DNA of 64,000 bases from an uncultured Pelagibacteraceae bacterium. Lineage in GTDB: Bacteria; Pseudomonadota; Alphaproteobacteria; Pelagibacterales; Pelagibacteraceae. The position numbers were made by a program, and so were the translations under genes. Positions 17,966-26,099 of this stretch are shown here, piece after piece. Positions within the stretch are counted from its first letter, which is position 1. Every line of letters begins with the position of its first letter. The stretch covers positions 17,501 to 81,500 of the forward strand of contig CACJFE010000004.1 of assembly GCA_902592655.1 (NCBI GenBank), read 5' to 3'. The notes under the pieces are model-generated. The model had not been told where the DNA came from. It worked only from the letters and a program-made list of their open reading frames with translations, and did no database searches.

Positions 17966-18566
17966 TAAAAAAAAAATTTTTATATTCGATTTAGACGGAG
18001 TTTTAATCGATTCTAAAAAAAATATGAAAAAATCTTGGTCTGTTGTAAAAAAGAAATTTCTATTAAAACAAAATTTCATTGATTACGAAAAATTTATAGG
18101 ATTAAAATTCTTGAATATATTAAAAAAACTAAAAATTAGTAAAAATTTAAAAAAGATCGAAAAAGAGTATAAATTACAGTCAATTAAAAATATAAATTTA
18201 ATTACTTTAAAACCGAGAGCAAAGCACTTTTTAAAGTACTTAAGAAATAAAGGTAAGAAGATAGCACTTTTAACATCTAAAGATACTGAAAGAACTAAAA
18301 TGTTTATTAAAAAGTTTAATCTAAAATTTGATAAGATTCGCACCCCAGTGAAAAATTTTCCTGGTAAACCTAACCCAATTCAAATAAATTCGATAATAAA
18401 AGAACTCAAAATTAAAAAAGAGAATGCTGTTTATATTGGAGATATGAAATCTGATTTGTATACAGCTAAAAATGCTAAAATTGATTTTATCTTTGTTAGT
18501 ACAGGTTTTTCAAAAAAAATGAATTGCAAATATAAGATTAAAAATTTTTCAGAAATAATATATTAA
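17940..18566 (+). CDS. HAD-family phosphatase in ulosonic acid cassette
   Basis: 208-residue HAD hydrolase. FIFDLDGVLIDS (motif I with the nucleophile Asp and acid Asp), LLTSKD (motif II Thr/Ser), a basic residue in the middle (KPNPIQ) and YIGDMKSDLYTAKNA (motif IV) are present, with an alpha-helical cap as in Gph-like enzymes. Following the aldolase and KdsB genes, the natural inference is dephosphorylation of an ulosonic acid phosphate before CMP activation, the job KdsC does for Kdo. The gene ends the long operon; a 150-base gap follows. Confidence 0.78.
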   Translation: MIPSENYINKKKIFIFDLDGVLIDSKKNMKKSWSVVKKKFLLKQNFIDYEKFIGLKFLNILKKLKISKNLKKIEKEYKLQSIKNINLITLKPRAKHFLKYLRNKGKKIALLTSKDTERTKMFIKKFNLKFDKIRTPVKNFPGKPNPIQINSIIKELKIKKENAVYIGDMKSDLYTAKNAKIDFIFVSTGFSKKMNCKYKIKNFSEIIY

Positions 18567-18670
18567 AATAGGTTAATTACTTATTTTTACAAACAAAAAG
18601 AAATAACTTTAAAAATCATTTAAATTTCTTAAGAATAACCAATTTTTTGTAGGAAAACAGTTTATTTTAA

Positions 18671-18679
18671 TGATATAAT
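18671..18679 (+). promoter_or_regulatory. Extended -10 promoter candidate before the radical SAM gene
   Basis: TGATATAAT is a perfect extended -10 (TGnTATAAT) in the 150-base gap after the HAD gene, 37 bases before the GTG start at 18717. No good -35 lies at 17 bases, which extended -10 promoters tolerate. It would start a second transcription unit (18717-26024). Confidence 0.5.
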
Positions 18680-18716
18680 TGTTAATAATCTCACAAATTT
18701 TAAAATAAATTTAAAA

Positions 18717-19604
18717 GTGAAATTTTTCGATAAAAATATAAATAGAAAATCTAAAATTGTAAGTTATACCTTACAATATTTAGGAAATAGCAAAATTCCT
18801 TTACCCTCTATAATTGAAATAAGTGACTCCGGGACCTGTAACAGATCTTGTGTTTTTTGCCCTAGAAGTGATCCTGATTGGATAAGTAAATTTGATAAAA
18901 AAGAGTTTATTAAAACAGAACTACACGAAAAAATTTGCAAGGAGCTATCAGAATATGATTATAAAGGCATGGTCCTTTATTCAGGTTTTAATGAACCTAT
19001 GCTTAACAAAAAATGTTACGAAAACATTGCAAGAACTAAAAGATATTTGCCAAAGGCAAAAATTGAATTGATTACTAATGGCGATGTTTTAAATCTCAAA
19101 AATATCGCTAAATTATTTGACGCTGGATTGTCTACTCTTTTAATTAGTGTTTATGACGGACCTGAAGATATGGATAAGTTTAAAAAAATGTGCCAAGATG
19201 CAAAACTTAATCCCGATCAATATGTTATTAGAAATAGATATTTACCCCCTGAAAAAGATTATGGAATTACAATTAGCAATAGAGGTGGTTTAATGGAAAA
19301 TGCTGGTCATTCTATCAAATCTTTAAAAAAATCTCTAAATGCACCATGCTATTATCCCTCATACAATTTTTTTATTGACTACAACGGAGATGTCTTAATG
19401 TGTTCTCACGACTGGGGTAAAAAAAATATCCTAGGTAATTTAAATAAAAATACTATTAAAGAAATTTGGCTCTCCGAAAACGCTAAAAAATCTAGATATA
19501 ATTTAGCTAATTCTAATAGAGGATTTAGTCCATGTGATGTTTGCGATGTGAAAGGTACTCTAATAGGTGAGGCACATGCCAAAGCATGGGAAAATCTAAA
19601 ATAG
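18717..19604 (+). CDS. Radical SAM protein with SPASM-type C-terminus
   Basis: 295 residues. The radical SAM cluster motif CNRSCVFC (CxxxCxxC, residues ~37-44) sits in ISDSGTCNRSCVFCPRS. A second set of cysteines at the C-terminus (LMCSHDWG, CDVCDVKG) indicates a SPASM-like auxiliary Fe-S domain. GTG is the start; no ATG is available upstream of the conserved region. In glycan islands such proteins may carry out dehydration, epimerisation or deamination of sugars or modify a peptide; nothing here fixes the substrate. It opens the second transcription unit. Confidence 0.8.
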   Translation: MKFFDKNINRKSKIVSYTLQYLGNSKIPLPSIIEISDSGTCNRSCVFCPRSDPDWISKFDKKEFIKTELHEKICKELSEYDYKGMVLYSGFNEPMLNKKCYENIARTKRYLPKAKIELITNGDVLNLKNIAKLFDAGLSTLLISVYDGPEDMDKFKKMCQDAKLNPDQYVIRNRYLPPEKDYGITISNRGGLMENAGHSIKSLKKSLNAPCYYPSYNFFIDYNGDVLMCSHDWGKKNILGNLNKNTIKEIWLSENAKKSRYNLANSNRGFSPCDVCDVKGTLIGEAHAKAWENLK

Positions 19605-19630
19605 TCTCTGTTTAAAAGATAAAAGATTAA

Positions 19631-20902
19631 ATGCTCAACCAATCAGAAATTTTGAAAACTGCAAAAAAACAATATAAATTATTTAATAATGATCATATTT
19701 TAGGTTATGCACCATTATTTGTAGACACTCCTGGAACTTTATTTTTGAAAAGAAAATTCTTTAGATCCTCATTTAAAAATTACTTTTTAGAAAGGGTAAA
19801 AAATTTTTTATATTTTAAGCATAAATTAATAAAGACTTCAAAATTATACAATAAGATTGATTATACCAATGTTATTATAACTTTTGGTTTTAAAAAAAGT
19901 TTTAAAAATCAAAAATATTTTGACAAATTTTTTAATGAGGATAGTTACAATTCTAAAATTTTATGGATAGTTATTTATTTAGATAAGTTTTTACCTAATA
20001 AATTACCTAAAAATGTTGTCTTAGTTTACTTTAAAGAGGAGAACTTTATGAAAAAAATAACTTTTTTTACAATTAATTTTGTTGAAAATATTTTTTCTTT
20101 TAAGAAAAGTTATAATAGTCCTAATCATTTTGATGGATTATATTTTAATATAAAAACAATATTCAATAATCTGAATTTAAAAAAGATTGACTCTGTTATT
20201 TTCCCTTATGAAGGCCAACCATTTCAAAAAAAAATAATTTGCTATTTAAAACAGAATTCTAAAAGTCTAAAAATTATCGGTTACGATCATACACCACCAC
20301 AAAACTTACCTGTGAATTTATTTTATACCAAAAATTCCCCAGATAAATTATATGTTACTGGATCTTCTCAAAAGGAATTTTATTCAAAAAAACTTATGTG
20401 GCCAAAAAAAAAGATTTATCTCACTCATACATTAAGATTTTCAAAAACAAATAAAAAAGATTTTATAAATAAGATATTTTTTCCACATGATCTTAAAGAG
20501 CAAAATTTAAAACAAATAAGCGATACATGTAATAAACTTATCCAAAAAAAAGGTTTATTTTTAAAAGAAATATTGATTCACCCAAACTCCATACATAAAA
20601 AAAAAGAATTTTTAATTCAAAAAAAACTTAAAAATATGATTAATTTAAAAACAAATACAAAAAAATTAAGAAATAAAAACTCAAGTATATTCATAGGAAA
20701 AACTACAGGAATTGCTTTGTCCTTAGAGAAAGGAATAGATACTTACCACATATGTGACGATAAAGAATTTCAAATGTATGATACTAAGTTGTGGAAAAAC
20801 TTAAAACATAAGGAAATATTAAAAAATACCTTTATTTACACCCAAACTAGAAAAAAAACATTTATGTTAACTAAAAGTGAAATTAAAACTAAATTACTAT
20901 GA
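19631..20902 (+). CDS. Surface carbohydrate biosynthesis protein, glycosyltransferase-like
   Basis: 423 residues. The central VIFPYEGQPFQKKIICYLK (near residue 196) and IIGYDHTPP, followed by DKLYVTGSSQKEF and late HPNSIHKKK, match a family of uncharacterised surface carbohydrate proteins that I recall from O-antigen and capsule loci; the second half looks like a GT-B donor domain. No membrane helix is evident. It is followed by an SDR with ATGA overlap. The call is from recalled motifs, so function is tentative. Confidence 0.55.
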   Translation: MLNQSEILKTAKKQYKLFNNDHILGYAPLFVDTPGTLFLKRKFFRSSFKNYFLERVKNFLYFKHKLIKTSKLYNKIDYTNVIITFGFKKSFKNQKYFDKFFNEDSYNSKILWIVIYLDKFLPNKLPKNVVLVYFKEENFMKKITFFTINFVENIFSFKKSYNSPNHFDGLYFNIKTIFNNLNLKKIDSVIFPYEGQPFQKKIICYLKQNSKSLKIIGYDHTPPQNLPVNLFYTKNSPDKLYVTGSSQKEFYSKKLMWPKKKIYLTHTLRFSKTNKKDFINKIFFPHDLKEQNLKQISDTCNKLIQKKGLFLKEILIHPNSIHKKKEFLIQKKLKNMINLKTNTKKLRNKNSSIFIGKTTGIALSLEKGIDTYHICDDKEFQMYDTKLWKNLKHKEILKNTFIYTQTRKKTFMLTKSEIKTKLL

Positions 20903-21612
20903 GTAAAAAAAAAATATTAATATTGGGTGCATCCTCAGATATAGGTGTAGAATTAATTAAAGTTTTGAGATCAAAAAAAAAATGGGAAATACATGCCCAC
21001 TGTAATAGCAACCTATCAAGATTAAAAAAAATGCATCTAGATAGAATTATTAAAAATAATTTTATTAACGCAGAAAAAATTCTTAAGTTCACAAGAAAAA
21101 ATAGAAAATATTTTAGAGGTTTTGACGCTTATGTAAATTTAACAGGATATTTAAAACCAAATTTAATAAAAGATTTAAATGTTAAAAATTTTTATGATCA
21201 TATTAACGCAAATTTCTTGAGCGGTTTTTTTATTTTGCGAGAAGTTATTGAAGGCATGAAAAAAAGAAAATCTGGAGGTGATGTAGTTTTGTCCTCTAGC
21301 ATAGGTACAAAATTTGGAGGTGGTTCTAGAACTTACGCGTATTCTTTATCTAAACATTTAAATGAATTCATTCCAAATGAGTATAGAAAGCTTGTAAAAA
21401 AAAATATTTATATAAATGTTCTACAAATAGGCCTTACAGATACAAAATTGAATTTAAAATTAAAAAAGAAAAAATTTCAAAAGAGAATTAATCTAATACC
21501 TTTGTCAAGGATGGCTAAACCATCAGAAGTCGTTGCTTATATAAACTTTTTCCTTAACGGTAATAATAAATTAATTTCTTGTGAAAAAATTAACATTTCA
21601 GGAGGAGAGTAA
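20899..21612 (+). CDS. SDR-family oxidoreductase
   Basis: 237-residue classical SDR. LILGASSDIGVEL (TGxxxGxG-like cofactor motif), VLSSSIGTKFGG with the catalytic Ser near residue 134, and YAYSLSKHLNE (YxxxK, near residue 148) are present, as is the C-terminal SCEKINISGGE typical of FabG-like folds. It probably reduces or oxidises a sugar carbonyl in one of the glycan pathways. No substrate-specific feature was recognised. Confidence 0.8.
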   Translation: MSKKKILILGASSDIGVELIKVLRSKKKWEIHAHCNSNLSRLKKMHLDRIIKNNFINAEKILKFTRKNRKYFRGFDAYVNLTGYLKPNLIKDLNVKNFYDHINANFLSGFFILREVIEGMKKRKSGGDVVLSSSIGTKFGGGSRTYAYSLSKHLNEFIPNEYRKLVKKNIYINVLQIGLTDTKLNLKLKKKKFQKRINLIPLSRMAKPSEVVAYINFFLNGNNKLISCEKINISGGE

Positions 21613-22461
21613 ATGAAGTATAAAGTCATAGAAAACTTTATAGACAAAGAAACATGTGAAGAATTGATTAATCATTCAAGAAACATAATACTTAACAACA
21701 ACTTAGATGTAATTAATACTAATAGAAAGTCTATTACTTCTTCAAGCAAACTATTTTCAAAGCTTTTAGAGACATCGGAAAATTGGCAAAAACTTTATAA
21801 AAAGATTAACTCCGAAGAATTTTTAGATTTTTGTTTAAAGAATTTGGAATGCGTTGAGCTTAAAAATAAGACTTCAGTTGTAAATTTTTATAATAATGAG
21901 AAAATTAATAAAAAATATCAAAAGCACAAAAATAAATCAAACTTGTTAATTAAAAATTTATCTATTTTATCGATTATTGAATATATTTTAAAAAGGATTC
22001 TAAGAAAAATTCATAAGTTTGGATATTTATTAAAATATACTTTAAAAAATAAATTTGCCTTAGAACTTCTTTTTGACTATTCAGTTGCCAAAAAAGGTTA
22101 TTTCAGAGAAATACACAGAGATAGCGATAATAGACTGATAGTATTTTTATTATATTTAAACTCTTTTAAGGAATCCAAGGATAATGAAGGCAACCTTATG
22201 ATTTATAAAAGAATTAAAGATGATAAAAACCTATCACAGCCTGATGAAAAATCGTGTGAACTCATTAAAAGCATTAGTCCAAAAGAAGGTAAGTTAATTA
22301 TTTTTCTAAACTCTAATGATAGTTATCACGCGGTAAAAAAAATCAAAGATGAAAATCAGGAAAGGCATTTTCTTTATGGTGCATACACAGTACTAAACAA
22401 AAGAAATCCTTTAATAGATAATAAAAGCAAATTAAAAACAAATTTTAATTTTTACGATTAA
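21613..22461 (+). CDS. 2-oxoglutarate/Fe(II)-dependent oxygenase
   Basis: 282-residue protein with the prolyl-4-hydroxylase-type jelly-roll pattern. The iron triad is visible as FREIHRDSDNR (HxD, near residue 172) and SYHAVKKI (distal His, near residue 240), followed by ERHFLYG with the Arg that binds 2-oxoglutarate. An unusual basic, isoleucine-rich insert lies between residues ~95 and 155. A strong AGGAGAG precedes the ATG. In a glycan island, hydroxylation of a sugar, lipid or acyl substituent is the likely role; the substrate is unknown. Confidence 0.78.
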   Translation: MKYKVIENFIDKETCEELINHSRNIILNNNLDVINTNRKSITSSSKLFSKLLETSENWQKLYKKINSEEFLDFCLKNLECVELKNKTSVVNFYNNEKINKKYQKHKNKSNLLIKNLSILSIIEYILKRILRKIHKFGYLLKYTLKNKFALELLFDYSVAKKGYFREIHRDSDNRLIVFLLYLNSFKESKDNEGNLMIYKRIKDDKNLSQPDEKSCELIKSISPKEGKLIIFLNSNDSYHAVKKIKDENQERHFLYGAYTVLNKRNPLIDNKSKLKTNFNFYD

Positions 22462-22466
22462 ATAAT

Positions 22467-23153
22467 ATGAAAGTTATTATTCTTGCTGGTGGTTTAGGCA
22501 CCAGGCTAGCTGAATATACTAAATCTATTCCTAAACCTATGATAAAAGTTGGAGGTCTACCAATCATTCATCATATTATACTTCATTATAAAAAATTTGG
22601 TTTAAGAAGTTTCATTATTGCTAGTGGATACAAAGCTAAGATAATCAAAAAATACTTTAAAAAGAAACTTAAAGATCTTGATATTAAAGTTATTAACACC
22701 GGATTAAAAACCATGACTGGTGGAAGAATAAAAAAACTCAAAAAATACCTAAATAATGAAACTTTTTTACTTACATATGGTGATGGAATATCAAATGTTA
22801 ATATCACTAAACTAATTAAATTTCACAAAAAAAACAAAAAATTAGCTACTCTTACAGCAGTAAGGCCTCCAGCGCGATTTGGAGCAATTAAAATTTCAAA
22901 AAATACCGTAAAAGTTTTTAAGGAGAAGTCAAAAATCGATGAAGGTTGGATAAATGGAGGATTTTTTTGTCTCGAGTCAAAAATAATAAAATTAATAAAA
23001 GATGATATGACTTATTTTGAAAAAGAACCACTGGAACAACTTAGTAAAAAAAAACAGTTAATGGCCTTTAAACACCATGGTTTTTGGCAATGCATGGATA
23101 CAAAAAGAGACAAAGTTATAATTGAAAAAATTTTAAAAAAAGGAATTAAATAA
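22467..23153 (+). CDS. rfbF: Glucose-1-phosphate cytidylyltransferase-like nucleotidyltransferase
   Basis: 228 residues, somewhat short for RfbF (~257). VIILAGGLGTRLAEYTKSIPKPMIKVGGLPI is the nucleotide-binding signature, and TYGDGISNVNI (near residue 107) and FWQCMDTKRDK at the end are RfbF features. It should form CDP-glucose from CTP and glucose-1-phosphate, the entry to CDP-6-deoxyhexoses. A CDP-glucose 4,6-dehydratase follows two genes later, which supports cytidylyl rather than thymidylyl specificity. Confidence 0.82.
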   Translation: MKVIILAGGLGTRLAEYTKSIPKPMIKVGGLPIIHHIILHYKKFGLRSFIIASGYKAKIIKKYFKKKLKDLDIKVINTGLKTMTGGRIKKLKKYLNNETFLLTYGDGISNVNITKLIKFHKKNKKLATLTAVRPPARFGAIKISKNTVKVFKEKSKIDEGWINGGFFCLESKIIKLIKDDMTYFEKEPLEQLSKKKQLMAFKHHGFWQCMDTKRDKVIIEKILKKGIK

Positions 23154-24053
23154 GTGAAAGAAAAAATTCTAATTGCAGGTGGAACTGGCTTTATTGGATT
23201 TCACTTAACAAAAAAACTAAAAAAAAATTATGATATTACTATTTTGTCCTCACAAAAAGTTAAAGCTGAAAGAAAAGTAGAAAAAGTAAAATATGTAATT
23301 TGTGATGTTACTTTTAAAAAAAAACTTCAAAAAATTCTAAAAAAAAAAATATTTGATCATGTAATAAATTTAAGTGGTTACGTAAATCATAGTAATAAAA
23401 AAAAAACTTTTCTTAGTCACTATGTTGGATGCAAAAATCTAGCTAATATTTTTTTAAAAAAACCTCTTAAATCATTTATTCAGTTTGGAAGTGGTTTAGA
23501 ATACGGAAGGAAAAAAGTCCCACATAAGGCAAGCTTGAACGCAAGCCCCAATTCTAATTATGCTAGAGCAAAATATTTTTCATCAAAATACTTAATGTCA
23601 CTTCATAAAAATAAAAACTTTCCGGCAGTAATTTTAAGACTTTATCAAGCCTATGGCCCCAACCAAACAAAAAATAGATTAATCCCAATTATAATTACTA
23701 AGTCTTTAAAAAATAAAAAATTTAATTGTACGGATGGAAGACAAAAAAGAGATTTTTTATATATTGATGATTTAGTTCGAATGACTTTAAAGGTAATTAA
23801 ATCAAAAAAAGTTAAGGGAAAAATAATTAATGTAGGAAGCGGTAATAGGGTAAGTATTAAAGAAATAATCGAAAAAATTGTACATATTAGCAGAGGTGGA
23901 AAACCTCTATATGGAAAAATTAAAATGAGAAAAGAGGAAAATATTAATATGTTTCCTGATATCTCAATTACAAAAAAATTACTTCGATGGAAAGCTAATA
24001 TAAATCTAGATACCGGTCTTAAAAAAACGATAAATTTTTATAAATGGAATTAA
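23154..24053 (+). CDS. NAD-dependent epimerase/dehydratase, CDP-4-keto-6-deoxyhexose reductase candidate
   Basis: 299-residue extended SDR with GTG start directly after rfbF. IAGGTGFIGFHLTKKL is the cofactor loop, FGSGLEYG and YARAKYFSSKY give Ser and YxxxK, and the C-terminal DTGLKKTINFYKW is usual for nucleotide-sugar SDRs. Between rfbF and rfbG it is placed to reduce or epimerise the 4-keto group of CDP-6-deoxyglucos-4-ulose, as RfbJ/abequose-type synthases do. No RfbH-like E1 dehydrase is present, so the product is probably a 6-deoxyhexose, not a 3,6-dideoxyhexose (inference). Confidence 0.75.
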   Translation: MKEKILIAGGTGFIGFHLTKKLKKNYDITILSSQKVKAERKVEKVKYVICDVTFKKKLQKILKKKIFDHVINLSGYVNHSNKKKTFLSHYVGCKNLANIFLKKPLKSFIQFGSGLEYGRKKVPHKASLNASPNSNYARAKYFSSKYLMSLHKNKNFPAVILRLYQAYGPNQTKNRLIPIIITKSLKNKKFNCTDGRQKRDFLYIDDLVRMTLKVIKSKKVKGKIINVGSGNRVSIKEIIEKIVHISRGGKPLYGKIKMRKEENINMFPDISITKKLLRWKANINLDTGLKKTINFYKWN

Positions 24054-24943
24054 ATAATCCTAAAGTCAGTATAATAATGAATTGTTTTAATGGAGCAAAA
24101 TACCTAAGACAATCAATAAATAGTGTTATTTCTCAATCTCACAAAAATTGGGAGCTTATTTTTTGGGATAATATGTCAATTGATGATTCAAGAAAAATAT
24201 TAGAAAGCTTCAATGATGATAGAATAAAGTATCATAAGGCTGATGAACATACTATTCTTTATAAAGCAAGAAATTTAGCTTTAAAAAAAACATCTGGGGA
24301 TTTTATTTGTTTTCTCGATACAGATGACTACTGGGAAAATGATAAAATAGAAAAACAACTTAAAAAATTTGAAACTGATAAAGAAATCTCAATCGTTTAT
24401 ACTAATTACTTTATATTAAATGAAAAATTAAAAATGAAAAAGAAATATACGAATAGCAAGAAGCTACCCGAGGGACTGATCACAGAAGATTTGTTTAAAT
24501 TTTATTGCACCGCAATATCTACACTTATGTTTAAAAAAAATATTTTTACAAGTAAAACATTTGATGAAAGATTTCACATTATAGGAGATTTTGATTTCGT
24601 TTTAAATGAGTCACTATTAAGTAGGTTTGCAGTAGTAAGAGAACCGTTAGTTTATTATAGAATGCACGATAAGAATGAGTCCCTTTTAAATCGTGAGAGA
24701 CACATTAGGGAATTAAAAATTTGGTTTAATGAAAATAAAAAAAATGAACTTTCAAAAATTAATGGATATGATAATTTTAAATTTAAAATTTTAGAATTAG
24801 AAATTACTAAATTTTTTCTTGAAAAAAATTACAAAGAAGCATTAAAAAGTATCAAAACTTATCCTTCGTCTCTTAAAAAGATTAAGTTTTTTATGTTCTT
24901 TTTTATTCCAAACACTCTTTTAAAAAAATTGATAAACTATTAA
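24044..24943 (+). CDS. Family 2 glycosyltransferase
   Basis: 299-residue GT-A glycosyltransferase. VSIIMNCFNGAKYLRQSINSVISQSHKNWELIFWDNMS is the GT2 opening, FLDTDDYW (near residue 91) holds the DxD metal motif, and GDFDFVLNESLLSRF supplies the acceptor-side ED-type acid. The C-terminus ends in a short hydrophobic stretch that may lie on the membrane. It overlaps the SDR before it by 10 bases. It is the only clear-cut glycosyltransferase of the island. The donor may be the CDP-sugar made by its neighbours. Confidence 0.87.
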   Translation: MELNNPKVSIIMNCFNGAKYLRQSINSVISQSHKNWELIFWDNMSIDDSRKILESFNDDRIKYHKADEHTILYKARNLALKKTSGDFICFLDTDDYWENDKIEKQLKKFETDKEISIVYTNYFILNEKLKMKKKYTNSKKLPEGLITEDLFKFYCTAISTLMFKKNIFTSKTFDERFHIIGDFDFVLNESLLSRFAVVREPLVYYRMHDKNESLLNRERHIRELKIWFNENKKNELSKINGYDNFKFKILELEITKFFLEKNYKEALKSIKTYPSSLKKIKFFMFFFIPNTLLKKLINY

Positions 24944-24944
24944 A

Positions 24945-26024
24945 ATGTTTAATAATTTTTATAAAAATAAAAGAATTTTGATTACTGGACATACTGGCTT
25001 TAAAGGAACATGGCTTACACTTTGGCTGTTTATATTAGGAGCTAAAATAACAGGAATATCTAATAGTTTTTATACAAAACCTTCACACTTTAAATCATTG
25101 AAATTAAAAAAAAAAATTAAACACTTAAGTTTAGATATTTCTAAAATAGGATTATTAAGTAGAGTTATCAAGAAAAGCAATCCAGACATTGTTTTCCACT
25201 TAGCAGGACAGTCTATGGTTAAAAAATCTTTTTTAAACCCTTTAGAAACTTGGAAAACTAATTCGCTAGGGACAATTAATATTTTAGAGTGCTTAAGAAA
25301 AAATAATAAAAAATGTAGTTTAATAATCATAACGAGTGATAAAAGTTATAAAAATCTTGAAATTAAAAGAGGTTACAAAGAGACAGATTTAATTGGTGGT
25401 GAAGATCCTTACAGTGCATCAAAATCTTCAGCAGAACTTGCGATCCAATCATATTTTAAGTCATTTTTAGTTAAAGATAAAAAGATTAAATTAGCAGTTG
25501 CTAGAGCTGGAAACGTAATTGGCGGAGGGGACTGGACAGCTAATAGACTCTTACCCGATGCTATTAAATCTTGGATATTAAACAAATCTTTGACGGTAAG
25601 GAATCCGGTATCCACGAGGCCATGGCAGCATGTTCTTGATGTACTCTATGGTTATTTAATTTTAGGTTACCTTCTATCGAAAAAAAAAAAGATCAATGGT
25701 GAAGTATTTAATTTTGGCCCAAATTATAAAAAGAATTATAAGGTAATAGAAGTTTTAAAAATTGTAAAAAAAATCTGGCCAGAAATCAAATGGAAAATAA
25801 AAAAAAATTACTCTTTTAACGAAAGTAAACTATTAAAGTTAAATAGTAGTAAAGCTTTAAAAAAATTAAGATGGAAAACTAGTTTAAATTTAGATATGGC
25901 ACTAAAATTTACCATTGATTGGTATAGAAAATTTTATAAAAATCCAAAAAAAGTTTTCGAAATATCTTCCGATTCAATTGAAAATTATATAAAAGAACTC
26001 AAATATTATAATTTGGACCGTTAG
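24945..26024 (+). CDS. rfbG: CDP-glucose 4,6-dehydratase
   Basis: 359 residues, the normal length for RfbG. RILITGHTGFKGTWLTLWL is the characteristic RfbG cofactor segment, ITSDKSYKN and PYSASKSSAEL supply the catalytic residues, and NVIGGGDWTANRLLPD with RPWQHVLDVLYGYL are strongly conserved family blocks. It converts CDP-glucose to CDP-4-keto-6-deoxyglucose. The last codons and the TAG stop lie inside the tRNA-like gene that begins at 26016, an overlap of 9 bases. Confidence 0.9.
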   Translation: MFNNFYKNKRILITGHTGFKGTWLTLWLFILGAKITGISNSFYTKPSHFKSLKLKKKIKHLSLDISKIGLLSRVIKKSNPDIVFHLAGQSMVKKSFLNPLETWKTNSLGTINILECLRKNNKKCSLIIITSDKSYKNLEIKRGYKETDLIGGEDPYSASKSSAELAIQSYFKSFLVKDKKIKLAVARAGNVIGGGDWTANRLLPDAIKSWILNKSLTVRNPVSTRPWQHVLDVLYGYLILGYLLSKKKKINGEVFNFGPNYKKNYKVIEVLKIVKKIWPEIKWKIKKNYSFNESKLLKLNSSKALKKLRWKTSLNLDMALKFTIDWYRKFYKNPKKVFEISSDSIENYIKELKYYNLDR

Positions 26025-26090
26025 CTCAAAAGTAGAGTACTCCCTTGACATGGGAGGGGTAGTAGGAGCGTTACCTACACGGTCCACCAT
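26016..26090 (+). tRNA. tRNA-Val(GAC)-like gene with non-canonical D and T loops
   Basis: The 75 bases fold into a full cloverleaf: acceptor GGACCGT/ACGGTCC (7 pairs), D stem GCTC/GAGT, anticodon stem CTCCC/GGGAG with loop TTGACAT (anticodon GAC), T stem GTAGG/CCTAC, discriminator A and encoded CCA. But the D loop is AAAAGTA, lacking the G18-G19 pair, and the T loop is AGCGTTA, lacking T54, T55 and A58. Stems are perfect while both elbow loops are abnormal. It overlaps the end of rfbG by 9 bases and is followed 9 bases later by legF. It may be a special-purpose or diverged tRNA; a pseudogene is less likely given intact stems. Confidence 0.72.
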
Positions 26091-26099
26091 AATTAAAAT

